In this document: positions 6,619 through 14,323 of the stretch, one piece after another | How the letters are laid out: each line of letters begins with the position of its first letter | How positions within the stretch are numbered: position 1 is the stretch's first letter | NCBI GenBank assembly: GCA_003266065.1 | Contig: MUZY01000111.1 | Location: 7,870-22,277 of the forward strand | Direction of reading: 5' to 3' | Origin: Methanosphaera sp. rholeuAM130 | Lineage (GTDB): Archaea > Methanobacteriota > Methanobacteria > Methanobacteriales > Methanobacteriaceae | DNA length: 14,408 nt | Notes under the pieces: model-generated | Seen by the model: the letters and a program-made list of their open reading frames with translations, nothing else | Told to the model about the DNA's origin: nothing | Database searches by the model: none | Translations under genes and position numbers: made by a program

Positions 6619-9114
6619 TTGGATAACGATTGTAAAGTACTGTCACCCGTTGGAAGTATGGAAGTGCTTAAGGCAAGTGTCTTTAGCGGCGCCGATTGCG
6701 TGTACCTTTCCGGTAAAATGTACGGTGCCAGGGATTATGCCGCCAATTTTACACTTGACCAGTTGGAAGAAGCAGTAGAATTTTGTCATAACTTCAATGT
6801 AAAGGTATTCGTAACCGTGAACACTTCAATCCTTGAAAGTGAAATAATTGACGTTGTAGATTATGTGTATTTCTTATATTCCCAAGGTGTTGATGCTGTT
6901 ATAGTGGAGGATATAGGACTGGCGTCCGTTATTAATAAACTAATGCCAAACATGCCACTACATGCATCAACTCAAATGACAATCTATGATTATTCATTTG
7001 TAAAATGGTTATATGACAATGGATTTGATAATGCCAACATTTCAAGGGAGGTACCTGTAGAACGCATTAGGGACATTGTTGAAAAACTGGACAAATCCGG
7101 TTGTGACATGAAAATAGAGGTCTTTGCACACGGTGCCTTATGCTACTGTTATTCCGGCAGATGTTTAATGTCCTCATTTTTAGGCGGCCGAAGCGGCAAT
7201 CGGGGATTATGTGCCCAACCGTGCAGAATGAGATATTCCCTTCTGGACAAGTATCACGGGAAAGTCAGTGATGAAAAATATCTTTTAAGCACTAAGGACT
7301 TATGCACATACGATGACGTCAAAAAATTGGTGGACTGTGGAGTGGATTCTGTTAAAATCGAAGGCCGCATGAAGTCAAAAGAATACGTAAGTGCCACTAC
7401 CTATTCCTATAAAAATGCCGTGAATGGAAATATAAGCAAGGAAGATAATTTTTTACTTAATTTGGCATTCAACAGAAGCTTGACTGGCGGTTACATATTG
7501 GACAATACGCCGTCTGATGTTGTTGGAAGGACGCAACCGGGCAGTAATGGATATCCGATTGGAGTTGTAACCAAATCAAATCCCAAGAAAATTACCGTGA
7601 AACTTTTAAATAAGGATTATCCTATACGCTTCGTAAACGGTGACGGACTTAAGTTTGAATACGACAATAAGAGTTATGGAATGTACATCAGCAGGATACT
7701 CGACCAGAGCAAATACAAACTCATTATAAGTAATGACAAGAACATTTTCCTGAATGAAGGGACATTGGTCTATATCACATACTCCAAATACCTGCATGAC
7801 AAAACCAAAGAAATTATAAATGAAAAACACGTCGATAAAATACCCGTTAATCTGGAAGTTAACGTCAATAACGATAGGCAACTTGAAGTAAACTGTACCG
7901 TTGACGATACTCATAAATCATTCTTCTATAAATCGGATGAAAGATTCCAGAAAGCAAAAAAAAGGCCACTTACCAAAGAATCCGTAAACAAACAACTCTC
8001 CAAAAGCGGTGAAAGCAAATTCACCGTCAAAAACATTACGTACAAAAACTTCCCTGATGATTTGTTCATGCCAATATCCACATTGAATGAAATTAGACGT
8101 GACCTTCTTAAAACGCTTAAAAAAGAACTGGAAAAACTGTACACTCCCCAAAAGGATGAGCTGATAACGGTTAAGGAAGAAATAGATAACTTCAAAAAAG
8201 AGTACTTTGACGAAAAACAAAAAAACAGGACAGATAACGGAACTTCCAAAGACATTAACGATAAACGGTGGAACGTATACCTTCAAGACTTGAAACAGGC
8301 ACAATTAATCAAGGATTACTCCTTCATAGACAGCGTATACTACGATGCAAGTTTTAACTATGACAACATGCATGACTACTTGATGGGCATCCATGATGAA
8401 CTGTACGGGCTTAGTCAAATGTTGCCAGAAAACGTGAATATTGTATGGGTATTGCCGCAACTGCTCCTGGATAATGATCTTCCACATATCAGTGAAACAC
8501 TTGCCAAACTGGAATCTGAGGATGTACACGTTAAATTGCAGACAGATTCGATAGGAATAGCCGACAACATTGGGAAGCCCACATATGCCAATTTCCTGAA
8601 TATCTACAATAACTGTTCCATTAGGAAACTAAGTGAAAATAACCTGTTTGAACGATTGGTTGTATCCAATGAAATATCGATGGACGATATAAAATTGTTG
8701 GATTCGAAGGATTGTGAATTGGAGTATATCATATTCGGCCATAATCAGATAATGATATCCAAGGATAACTTTGAAGACGTTATTTGTGAAAAAATTTCCA
8801 ATCGCTATTATCTCAAAGACAAACGTGACAACGAATATCCATTAGTATTTGACTGCAATGAAAACAGCCATATCTACGATTATAGAATAGCGGATTTGAC
8901 CGGATACCTGACGGAATTCAACAATACGAATATCGGTTCCTTGAGTATTGATTTAAGACACTTCAACAATACTGATGCAGAAAAGGTATTGGACTATTTT
9001 GATAATCTCATCAATAATCCGGATATGAAAGACTGTTGCCTTGAACTAACCGAGAACAATAACTTCTATGAGTTAAACATTGAAAAGGGATTGTTTATCA
9101 ATAAATCAAAATAA
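6619..9114 (+). CDS. Peptidase U32-family protein with a degenerate second U32 half
   Basis: A U32-family protein of 831 residues. Bacterial relatives RlhA and TrhP act in RNA hydroxylation, and the old name collagenase-like peptidase is doubtful, so this is more likely an RNA-modification protein than a protease. The N-terminal barrel (about 1-290) opens LSPVGSMEVLKASVFSGADCVYL. It matches the U32 signature exactly at E167-S185 (ExF..G[SA]xC....GxCxxS; C175, C177, C182), and C198 and C202 in GLCAQPCR are further candidate ligands. The middle contains the family's FMPISTLNEIRR stretch. The C-terminal half (about 546-831) repeats the barrel's layout in degenerate form and lacks the cysteine cluster. 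The start is TTG with SD GGGAGG 8 bases upstream. T-runs follow the stop. Confidence 0.9.
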   Translation: MDNDCKVLSPVGSMEVLKASVFSGADCVYLSGKMYGARDYAANFTLDQLEEAVEFCHNFNVKVFVTVNTSILESEIIDVVDYVYFLYSQGVDAVIVEDIGLASVINKLMPNMPLHASTQMTIYDYSFVKWLYDNGFDNANISREVPVERIRDIVEKLDKSGCDMKIEVFAHGALCYCYSGRCLMSSFLGGRSGNRGLCAQPCRMRYSLLDKYHGKVSDEKYLLSTKDLCTYDDVKKLVDCGVDSVKIEGRMKSKEYVSATTYSYKNAVNGNISKEDNFLLNLAFNRSLTGGYILDNTPSDVVGRTQPGSNGYPIGVVTKSNPKKITVKLLNKDYPIRFVNGDGLKFEYDNKSYGMYISRILDQSKYKLIISNDKNIFLNEGTLVYITYSKYLHDKTKEIINEKHVDKIPVNLEVNVNNDRQLEVNCTVDDTHKSFFYKSDERFQKAKKRPLTKESVNKQLSKSGESKFTVKNITYKNFPDDLFMPISTLNEIRRDLLKTLKKELEKLYTPQKDELITVKEEIDNFKKEYFDEKQKNRTDNGTSKDINDKRWNVYLQDLKQAQLIKDYSFIDSVYYDASFNYDNMHDYLMGIHDELYGLSQMLPENVNIVWVLPQLLLDNDLPHISETLAKLESEDVHVKLQTDSIGIADNIGKPTYANFLNIYNNCSIRKLSENNLFERLVVSNEISMDDIKLLDSKDCELEYIIFGHNQIMISKDNFEDVICEKISNRYYLKDKRDNEYPLVFDCNENSHIYDYRIADLTGYLTEFNNTNIGSLSIDLRHFNNTDAEKVLDYFDNLINNPDMKDCCLELTENNNFYELNIEKGLFINKSK

Positions 9115-9121
9115 ACCATCC

Positions 9122-9188
9122 TTTTTTTGATTAACACCCCCTTTATGAACGTAACTTCAATTTTTTCTTCTTTTTGCAAGCCTTTTTT
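9122..9188 (+). terminator. Cluster of T-runs after the U32 gene
   Basis: T-runs of 7 (9122-9128), 6 (9161-9166), 5 (9171-9175) and 6 (9183-9188) lie in the 75 bases after the U32 stop, typical of staged archaeal termination. They isolate the following methyltransferase gene transcriptionally. Confidence 0.65.
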
Positions 9189-9223
9189 CAGTCACCATTG
9201 TTGACATATGAAATGATTATATT

Positions 9224-9239
9224 TTTAGGTAAACCTAAA
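9224..9239. promoter_or_regulatory. 16-bp palindromic operator TTTAGGT-AA-ACCTAAA
   Basis: This is a 7-bp inverted repeat with a 2-base centre and no mismatches, directly abutting the TATA box of the methyltransferase gene and covering the position of the TFB recognition element. The half-site TTAGGT/ACCTAA resembles those of DtxR/MntR/SirR-type metal-dependent repressors. Binding here would block TFB/TBP, so it should repress. The palindrome is seen directly; the identity of the regulator is inferred. Confidence 0.7.
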
Positions 9240-9247
9240 TTTATATA
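9240..9247 (+). promoter_or_regulatory. TATA box of the methyltransferase gene
   Basis: TTTATATA is a textbook archaeal TATA box. Transcription would start near 9270, leaving a leader of about 30 bases with SD AAGGAG (9286-9291) 10 bases before ATG 9302. It rules out the in-frame TTG at 9248 as a protein start. Confidence 0.7.
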
Positions 9248-9301
9248 TTGGATGAGAAATATACATCAATACAACAGCAAGATACAAGGAGACAGAAAAA
9301 C

Positions 9302-10108
9302 ATGAACGAAAAAATAGATTTGAGTGCAGTAAGTGAAACCATGCTTGTACCCCTATACGCAAGAGCAAGAGAAAGCAAAAAGAAAAACCCCGAATTCATT
9401 GACACAACAGCACTGCATATAATGGAAAACATAGATTACGATTTTGAAAAACGATTCAGGGAATCAACGAACAAGATGAACTTCTGGGGATGTTGTGCAA
9501 GAACAGTGATATTGGATAGAAAAAGCAAAGAATTCATCGATGAAAACCCTGATTGTACTGTGATAAACTTAGCATGTGGACTGGACGATAGATTCAGCCG
9601 AGTAGACAACGGAAAACTCAAATGGTACAATATCGACTTTGAAGAGGTGATAACTCTAAGGGAAAAACTAATCGATAAACATGAAAGAGTTAGAAACATA
9701 GCATCATCAGCAATGGATTTCAGGTGGATAGACGAAATAGAAGATAAGGAAAATGTACTTGTAATTGCCGAAGGATTCTTAATGTATCTGGAAGAAAACG
9801 AAGCAAAAAGATTATTTGATGAAATAGCTGAAAAATTCAAAAAAGTGGAATTGCTCATAGAACTGATGGCAAAATGGATGGTGAAAAACCAGAAAGTACA
9901 TGACACTACCCGAACAACCGGAGCAGTATTTAAATGGGGAGTGGATGATAGTAAAGACTTTGAAAAACTATGTCCGAGATATAACTTATTAGCCGACTAC
10001 AACCTAACGGACAAAATGAAGGATTACTCACCGATATTTATCAGATTGATAGCACCCTTTTTAAGAAGCAGAAATAATAGAATAGCAGTATTTGAAAAGG
10101 TAGACTAA
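9302..10108 (+). CDS. SAM-dependent methyltransferase, LCMT/TcmP (PF04072-like) family
   Basis: A 268-residue class I methyltransferase resembling the leucine carboxyl methyltransferase / TcmP O-methyltransferase group. The SAM-binding motif is NLACGLDDRF (89-98), where this group has N-L-x-x-G-L-D. The acidic residue of motif II is D112 in WYNIDFEEV, and the post-strand-4 motif is AEGFLMYL (156-163), which is characteristic of the family. The N-terminal stretch LSAVSETMLVPLYARA (about 6-21) is the usual substrate-side helix. The substrate is unknown; relatives methylate carboxyl or hydroxyl groups on small molecules or peptides. The start at 9302 is set by AAGGAG. It is monocistronic, isolated by T-runs and probably repressed through the adjacent palindrome. 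Codon use is A-rich and it may be an acquired accessory gene. Confidence 0.87.
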   Translation: MNEKIDLSAVSETMLVPLYARARESKKKNPEFIDTTALHIMENIDYDFEKRFRESTNKMNFWGCCARTVILDRKSKEFIDENPDCTVINLACGLDDRFSRVDNGKLKWYNIDFEEVITLREKLIDKHERVRNIASSAMDFRWIDEIEDKENVLVIAEGFLMYLEENEAKRLFDEIAEKFKKVELLIELMAKWMVKNQKVHDTTRTTGAVFKWGVDDSKDFEKLCPRYNLLADYNLTDKMKDYSPIFIRLIAPFLRSRNNRIAVFEKVD

Positions 10109-10224
10109 TATCTATAGAACCCTCCCCCCATAATCCATGTCCATTTTGATATTTGGAAGTTTTATTCGTTATATACCCGAATTATTCCAATTATGATATT
10201 AAGTTTCCAGCCGAAGTTACAGGG

Positions 10225-10257
10225 ATTTGAAAAATCAAATTTCAAAAAAGTATATCA
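10225..10257 (+). promoter_or_regulatory. Inverted repeat plus TATA box of the DUF998 gene
   Basis: ATTTGA-AAAA-TCAAAT (10225-10240) is a perfect 6-bp inverted repeat. An overlapping alternative is TTTGAAA (10226-10232) with TTTCAAA (10240-10246). The TATA box GTATATCA follows at 10250-10257, putting the start near 10280. Low complexity means the repeat could be chance, but its position fits an operator. The rest of the spacer from 10109 shows only a C-run (about 10121-10130) and nothing else I can name. Confidence 0.4.
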
Positions 10258-10300
10258 TTTACTTCAATAGATAACTACTAATCAACAAGAGGTAATTGAA

Positions 10301-10888
10301 GTGTCAAAAAGTATAGTATCTAAGATCGTTTTTATCGCGGGAAGCCTGTATTATCTGATTGCCGAATTTATCTGTGCTTGCTATTTCAACGATACACTGA
10401 CAAATACGTACATCTATCATACAATATCAGAACTGGGCATTCCTAACGCTAACTCCCCATTATCCATATTGATGAATACGGCATTTATTTTAATAGGCTT
10501 ATCTTTGCTTTTCGGTAGCTTTTACGATTTAAAAGACAGTATCATAAAGAATAAAAAAGGGTATTATCTTTTAACTTTAATAACTGCCGTCGGGGTAATC
10601 ATAGTTGGATTAATTCACGGTGGAAATCCATTGACATCAGGTTACCATACACTTGGAGCGATAATGGCAATTCTTGGAGGAAATACCTTGCTTGTGGTGA
10701 TTTCCAAATCCAAAGAAAGCTTTGAAGGATATGAAAAAATCACACTAATCCTTGGAATTATTGGTTTAATCACGTTTTGGATAATGTTCTTCAATATTGA
10801 TAATATCTACATGCCCGTTTTAGAAAGGCTATCCGTTTATACCCTGATAATTTGGTGCTTATTAAATGGAATTCAACCGAACAAATAG
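10301..10888 (+). CDS. DUF998-family integral membrane protein
   Basis: A 195-residue polytopic membrane protein with six hydrophobic segments at about 7-29, 55-73, 86-105, 115-134, 146-164 and 170-190. The layout and the conserved HTISELG (40-46) and LIHGG (104-108) stretches fit the DUF998 family, whose biochemical role is not established. Polar residues within or next to membrane segments (E22, H106, H116) are candidates for function. It starts with GTG, supported by GAGGT (10289-10293) 7 bases upstream. It has its own promoter and no cotranscribed partner; the methyltransferase before it and the hydrolase after it are separately promoted. No signal peptide is needed. I am fairly sure of the fold class, less of the family name. 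Confidence 0.82.
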   Translation: MSKSIVSKIVFIAGSLYYLIAEFICACYFNDTLTNTYIYHTISELGIPNANSPLSILMNTAFILIGLSLLFGSFYDLKDSIIKNKKGYYLLTLITAVGVIIVGLIHGGNPLTSGYHTLGAIMAILGGNTLLVVISKSKESFEGYEKITLILGIIGLITFWIMFFNIDNIYMPVLERLSVYTLIIWCLLNGIQPNK

Positions 10889-10957
10889 AGTTTCAAAACA
10901 AAAAAACCATAACTACAATAATAAAACATGACCTCCCTAAAATTCTATAATAACCCA

Positions 10958-10989
10958 TTTCAACAATAAGAATACTGTTGAAACAACAG
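10958..10989. promoter_or_regulatory. Overlapping inverted repeats upstream of the hydrolase promoter
   Basis: TTTCAACA (10958-10965) pairs perfectly with TGTTGAAA (10976-10983) across 10 bases. CTGTTG (10975-10980) also pairs with CAACAG (10984-10989) across AAA, so CAACA-type half-sites occur three times in 32 bases. They end about 20 bases before the hydrolase TATA box, a place used by archaeal activators and some repressors. An alternative reading is a 3' hairpin of the DUF998 transcript, but no T-run follows closely. Confidence 0.55.
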
Positions 10990-11008
10990 ACTAATTTTTC
11001 CTTTTGAA

Positions 11009-11018
11009 AAATATATTA
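11009..11018 (+). promoter_or_regulatory. TATA box of the hydrolase gene, probably leaderless
   Basis: AAATATATTA is TATA-like and centred about 29 bases before ATG 11043. Transcription would start at or within a few bases of the ATG, and no SD is visible, so the mRNA is probably leaderless. Confidence 0.5.
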
Positions 11019-11042
11019 TGGACCTTTGACAAATAGCTATTC

Positions 11043-11807
11043 ATGAACATAAATTATAAGCTTGAGGGAAAAGGTAAAACATTAGTTTTTATCCATGGAT
11101 TATCCGACAATATGGTGTACTGGCAGCCTTTGGTTAATAATCTGAAAAATCATTACCAAATACTCAGATATGATCTTAGAGGCCATGGTTCTTCCGAATT
11201 GGGAAATGAAAAAATCAGTATGGACACATATGTAAATGATCTGCTTTTTCTCTTGGACAAATTAAAGATAAAAAAAGTTAATCTCATCGGTTTTTCTTTA
11301 GGAAGTGCAATTGCACTTGACTTTACAATCAATCATCCGGAGAGAGTATCTTCAATCGTTCTGATTTCAGCTTTCTATAAATGTGACAATCACCTAAGTG
11401 AAGTTTTCACTTCCCTGAAGAATTCACTTGAAAAAGGTTTTCCGGACTTTTTCGACACGATACTTCCAATGGTTTTGTGTCCCGACATGATAAAGGATAA
11501 CGAGAATGAACTTAATTCTCTTAAATATATGGCTTCCCAAACGGCCAACATTGAGGCATACATCAACGCCGTTGATGTCTGCTTAAACTTCGACGTCGAA
11601 AATAAACTGCAATGCATTGATGTTCCCTCATTAATCATTGCATCCGAACATGATGACCTGACACCGGCATCAATGCAGAAAGAGTTAAACGAGAAACTAA
11701 ATGATTCGAAAATGATTCTCTTGGATAACGTGAAACATAACGTTCTTTTGGGTGAAAACATTGATAAAATCCATAACATACTGATGGATTTTTATATTAA
11801 ATTTTAA
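11043..11807 (+). CDS. Alpha/beta hydrolase
   Basis: A 254-residue alpha/beta-hydrolase-fold enzyme, cytoplasmic, with no signal peptide. The oxyanion loop is FIHGL (16-20) and DLRGHGSS (44-51) is the usual strand-4 signature. The nucleophile elbow is GFSLG with S85. The acid is D204 in SEHDDLTP and the base is H232 in VKHN, so the triad is complete. A helical cap lies at about 112-175. Length and motifs fit the broad esterase / haloperoxidase-like / BioH-like group, but the substrate cannot be told. It starts at ATG 11043 with no SD, and a TATA box at the right distance makes a leaderless message likely. It converges on the zinc-ribbon gene downstream. Confidence 0.9.
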   Translation: MNINYKLEGKGKTLVFIHGLSDNMVYWQPLVNNLKNHYQILRYDLRGHGSSELGNEKISMDTYVNDLLFLLDKLKIKKVNLIGFSLGSAIALDFTINHPERVSSIVLISAFYKCDNHLSEVFTSLKNSLEKGFPDFFDTILPMVLCPDMIKDNENELNSLKYMASQTANIEAYINAVDVCLNFDVENKLQCIDVPSLIIASEHDDLTPASMQKELNEKLNDSKMILLDNVKHNVLLGENIDKIHNILMDFYIKF

Positions 11808-11879
11808 ATAATGATGCACTTATTAAAGAAACCGTAAACGGCATATACACATAAATAAAGTAGAAAAAAAGGTAATTTG

Positions 11880-11908
11880 AGTTTTTTAAAAACTTGAAAC
11901 GAAAAAAA
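11880..11908. terminator. Bidirectional terminator between convergent genes
   Basis: AGTTTTTTAAAAACT (11880-11894) is an AT palindrome presenting a T-run on each strand. A further A-run near 11902-11908 reads as T on the minus strand. It lies between the 3' ends of the hydrolase (plus) and zinc-ribbon (minus) genes and serves both. Confidence 0.5.
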
Positions 11909-11943
11909 TATAAATATCGGAAGCGAGAAATTACATCCGATAA

Positions 11944-12588
11944 TTAAAAAGTCTGCGTTCCGCTTTTTGCATCCATATACACATTACGCGTATCCTGTAT
12001 AACCCCACTGGAATCGTATAACGTTATATACCCATTGTCCGGATAATACCTGAATGCATCGGCACTTGAAACGGTAACGTAACCTGAGCTATCAACCGTT
12101 ACAGGCACTACCTTTCCCTGATTCAAGTTTTTTCCATTTCGACTGTACAATACGCTTATTTTAACATTTTGACCCGAATGTTCTCTGCCAACAAATACGT
12201 TGCACTTGGTTTTATCCGATAAGGATGAACCGGTATAGAAACTTCCACTGATTATTTTCAGGGGAGTCGTTTGAGTTGTGCTATCGGATGAAGTCTTTTG
12301 AGAAACGTCTTGCGTTGGTTTTTCATCAGATAGGGAATTCTGTGAGCCGGCAGGCGTATTGTTAACTAACGGATTATTGCCATTGTTGTTTGATAAAAAC
12401 AGGAACGTTCCCGCAATTATCAGTGCAATAATCAGTATTGTTGCACATAGGATAATAATGGTATTATTGCTGGAAGAACTTGTGGCCTGCGGTGGAGCAT
12501 TAGTTAAGTTCGGGTTCAAAGGACTTCCGCATTTATTACAATATTGATTGGAGTCACTGTTCAATGAACCACACCGTTGACAAAACAT
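11944..12588 (-). CDS. Zinc-ribbon, single-TM protein with beta-rich extracytoplasmic domain
   Basis: A 214-residue protein of a kind common in Methanobacteriales, function unknown. It begins with a zinc ribbon (C3, C6, C17, C20; CxxC pairs each followed by G), then a short Pro/Ser/Asn linker and one membrane segment (about 43-66). A low-complexity Ser/Thr/Gln stretch (about 67-108) follows. The final 100 residues are rich in alternating hydrophobics and Gly/Asp/Asn, consistent with a small beta sandwich. The ribbon should be cytoplasmic and the beta domain outside, suggesting an anchored surface protein. AGAGGTG 5 bases before the ATG is a strong SD, and a TATA box lies just upstream. The C-terminus is intact, ending shortly before the shared terminator. 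Confidence 0.85.
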   Translation of the reverse strand: MFCQRCGSLNSDSNQYCNKCGSPLNPNLTNAPPQATSSSSNNTIIILCATILIIALIIAGTFLFLSNNNGNNPLVNNTPAGSQNSLSDEKPTQDVSQKTSSDSTTQTTPLKIISGSFYTGSSLSDKTKCNVFVGREHSGQNVKISVLYSRNGKNLNQGKVVPVTVDSSGYVTVSSADAFRYYPDNGYITLYDSSGVIQDTRNVYMDAKSGTQTF

Positions 12589-12800
12589 GAAAACACCTCT
12601 TTAAATAACTAATTTAAGTTATATAAATTGAAATTTAAATAGATTATGCATGAATTTATAGTGTTTTGAAAATTTTTTTACGTGACACAATAGGATACTC
12701 CCCTAAAGCATATCATAAAAACATATATAATTAACGATAGAAATCTAATAATAGAAACGATAAGTTCAAAGACAATTCTGATTAAATAAGGATGATTAAA
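12589..12800. promoter_or_regulatory. Divergent promoters for the zinc-ribbon and ACT-MBL genes
   Basis: This is an AT-rich spacer of 212 bases. TTATATAA (12619-12626) reads on the minus strand as the TATA box of the zinc-ribbon gene, placing its start next to the SD AGAGGTG (12594-12600), so that leader is very short. CATATATAA (12722-12730) is the plus-strand TATA box; transcription from about 12753 leaves a leader of about 48 bases. AAGGATGAT (12788-12796) is the SD that selects ATG 12801, 4 bases on, over ATG 12792, which lies within the SD. I see no further structure in the middle. Confidence 0.55.
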
Positions 12801-14225
12801 ATGAAGTATAAAACATTTATACTACGATTGGAGGATCGTTCCGGCCACTTGCTTGAAGTGTCCGAAATAATATCCTCACATAATGCAAACATCACACGCC
12901 TAAGTTATAACAAGATAGTGGACCAGCATGCCGTTTTTGTTGAGGTCTATGCGGATGAAGAGAATATCGCTAACTTATCAAAAGAGTTGGAAGATAATAA
13001 TCTTTTACTAAAACAAACCAGCCCTGAAGTTGACGTTTTGGTAACTCTGCAAATTCTGGACATACCCGGCGTTGTTACAAACATACTTAAGGTCTTTGAA
13101 AAATATGACGTCAACATATCCTACGTCAATACTCAGGAAAATGATACTTCATACCAATACTGTAAAATAGGACTTTATGCGACCAGCTTAGAACTGATGC
13201 AAAAAGCACTTGAACAAATCAGCACATTCTGTGAAATTGTTGATATAAACTATGATACTCAAGAACATATAATTGACAATACGGTATTTTATCATAATTT
13301 TGCGGGAATGATGCAGAAGACACTATCGTTATCGCAGAAGGAAACAGACATTTTCCTCAACAATTCCAACAAGATACTTCAGATACTTGAAGACAAGAAT
13401 GAAAACTACTTCAAGACATTCAACTACATCAGAAAATTTGCCGAGTTTACAGTAGATTATAAGGATGAACAGTTTAATCCCAGAATTAGCCATAAAATCA
13501 TTGCAGACAACATTAACCTTTACTTGATTGAACCTCCATGCGGTAGCAATACGTATATAATTGAATGTGATGGTGAGTTACTGTTTATTGACTCGGGATT
13601 TGCCTGCTATGAGGATGAAATGAAGCAGTTCTTCCACGTATTGTTTCCGGACTTCGACAACATGAACAAGCAAATCGTGATAACCCATGCAGATATGGAT
13701 CATGTAGGAATTACTGACATATTCGAGGATATCCATGTAAGCGAAAATACCTTCATCAATTTCAAAAGGGAACATGAGGGCAAAAAGAATTTCAGGGAAG
13801 AAAATCCACTTCATGAACCATACATTAAACTAGATCGAATCATATCAAGATACAACCCGCCGGAACTTACCAAATTACGGATTATCGGGAACAAGACTAA
13901 TAACGAGGAGTTTGAAAGGATTGGTGAATTCAAATTCAATGAATTGTTTTTTGATGTGTATGAATCCAATGGAGGACATCTTAAGGGAGAAATTATCTTG
14001 GTTGAAAAAGAGAAGAAAATAGTATTTACGGGAGACATTTTTGTAAACGTTAAAGGATTTACCAAGGAACAATATGATTTCAACCTTCTAGCACCTTATC
14101 TGATGGGTTCGGTTAATACGGATTCGTCAAAAGCCGCCGCTTGTAGAAAAATCCTTTTAAATAAATGTGAAGATTATCTGCTCTGTCCGGGACACGGCAC
14201 ATGGGTTCAAAACAATAACGATTAA
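12801..14225 (+). CDS. ACT-ACT-metallo-beta-lactamase fusion protein
   Basis: A 474-residue protein fusing ligand-sensing and hydrolase-type modules. Two ACT domains are evident: residues about 4-72 (FILRLEDRSGHLLEVSEI, then IT and a hydrophobic strand) and about 77-152 (LQILDIPGVVTNILKVFEK, then VNISYV). ACT domains usually bind amino acids. A mostly helical segment (about 160-225) links to an MBL fold (about 235-474). Metal-ligand candidates are H296, D298, D300 and H301 in THADMDH, H393 in GGH, D412 in FTGD and H465 in CPGHGTW. The usual HxHxDH is here HxDxDH, recalling the acidic variant HxExDH of flavodiiron proteins, though no flavodoxin domain is present. The start is ATG 12801 after AAGGATGAT. 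Function is unknown; a regulated hydrolase or oxidoreductase is inferred. Confidence 0.87.
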   Translation: MKYKTFILRLEDRSGHLLEVSEIISSHNANITRLSYNKIVDQHAVFVEVYADEENIANLSKELEDNNLLLKQTSPEVDVLVTLQILDIPGVVTNILKVFEKYDVNISYVNTQENDTSYQYCKIGLYATSLELMQKALEQISTFCEIVDINYDTQEHIIDNTVFYHNFAGMMQKTLSLSQKETDIFLNNSNKILQILEDKNENYFKTFNYIRKFAEFTVDYKDEQFNPRISHKIIADNINLYLIEPPCGSNTYIIECDGELLFIDSGFACYEDEMKQFFHVLFPDFDNMNKQIVITHADMDHVGITDIFEDIHVSENTFINFKREHEGKKNFREENPLHEPYIKLDRIISRYNPPELTKLRIIGNKTNNEEFERIGEFKFNELFFDVYESNGGHLKGEIILVEKEKKIVFTGDIFVNVKGFTKEQYDFNLLAPYLMGSVNTDSSKAAACRKILLNKCEDYLLCPGHGTWVQNNND

Positions 14226-14229
14226 TCCA

Positions 14230-14243
14230 TTTTTTTTCTTTTT
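14230..14243 (+). terminator. T-run terminator after the ACT-MBL gene
   Basis: Eight T, a C, then further T begin 5 bases beyond the stop, a strong archaeal-type terminator. The remainder of the spacer to 14320 shows nothing I can name. Confidence 0.65.
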
Positions 14244-14323
14244 GAAAAAAATTTTACCAAATCCTGCTTGTTAATCTTGAAAGGAACTGCTTTTTCCAGT
14301 ATTTTTGCAACATAAATAGATAA

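Noticed and set aside
9248..9301. N-terminal extension of the methyltransferase from TTG 9248
   Set aside because: It starts at the end of the TATA box, upstream of the expected transcript start; AAGGAG clearly serves ATG 9302.
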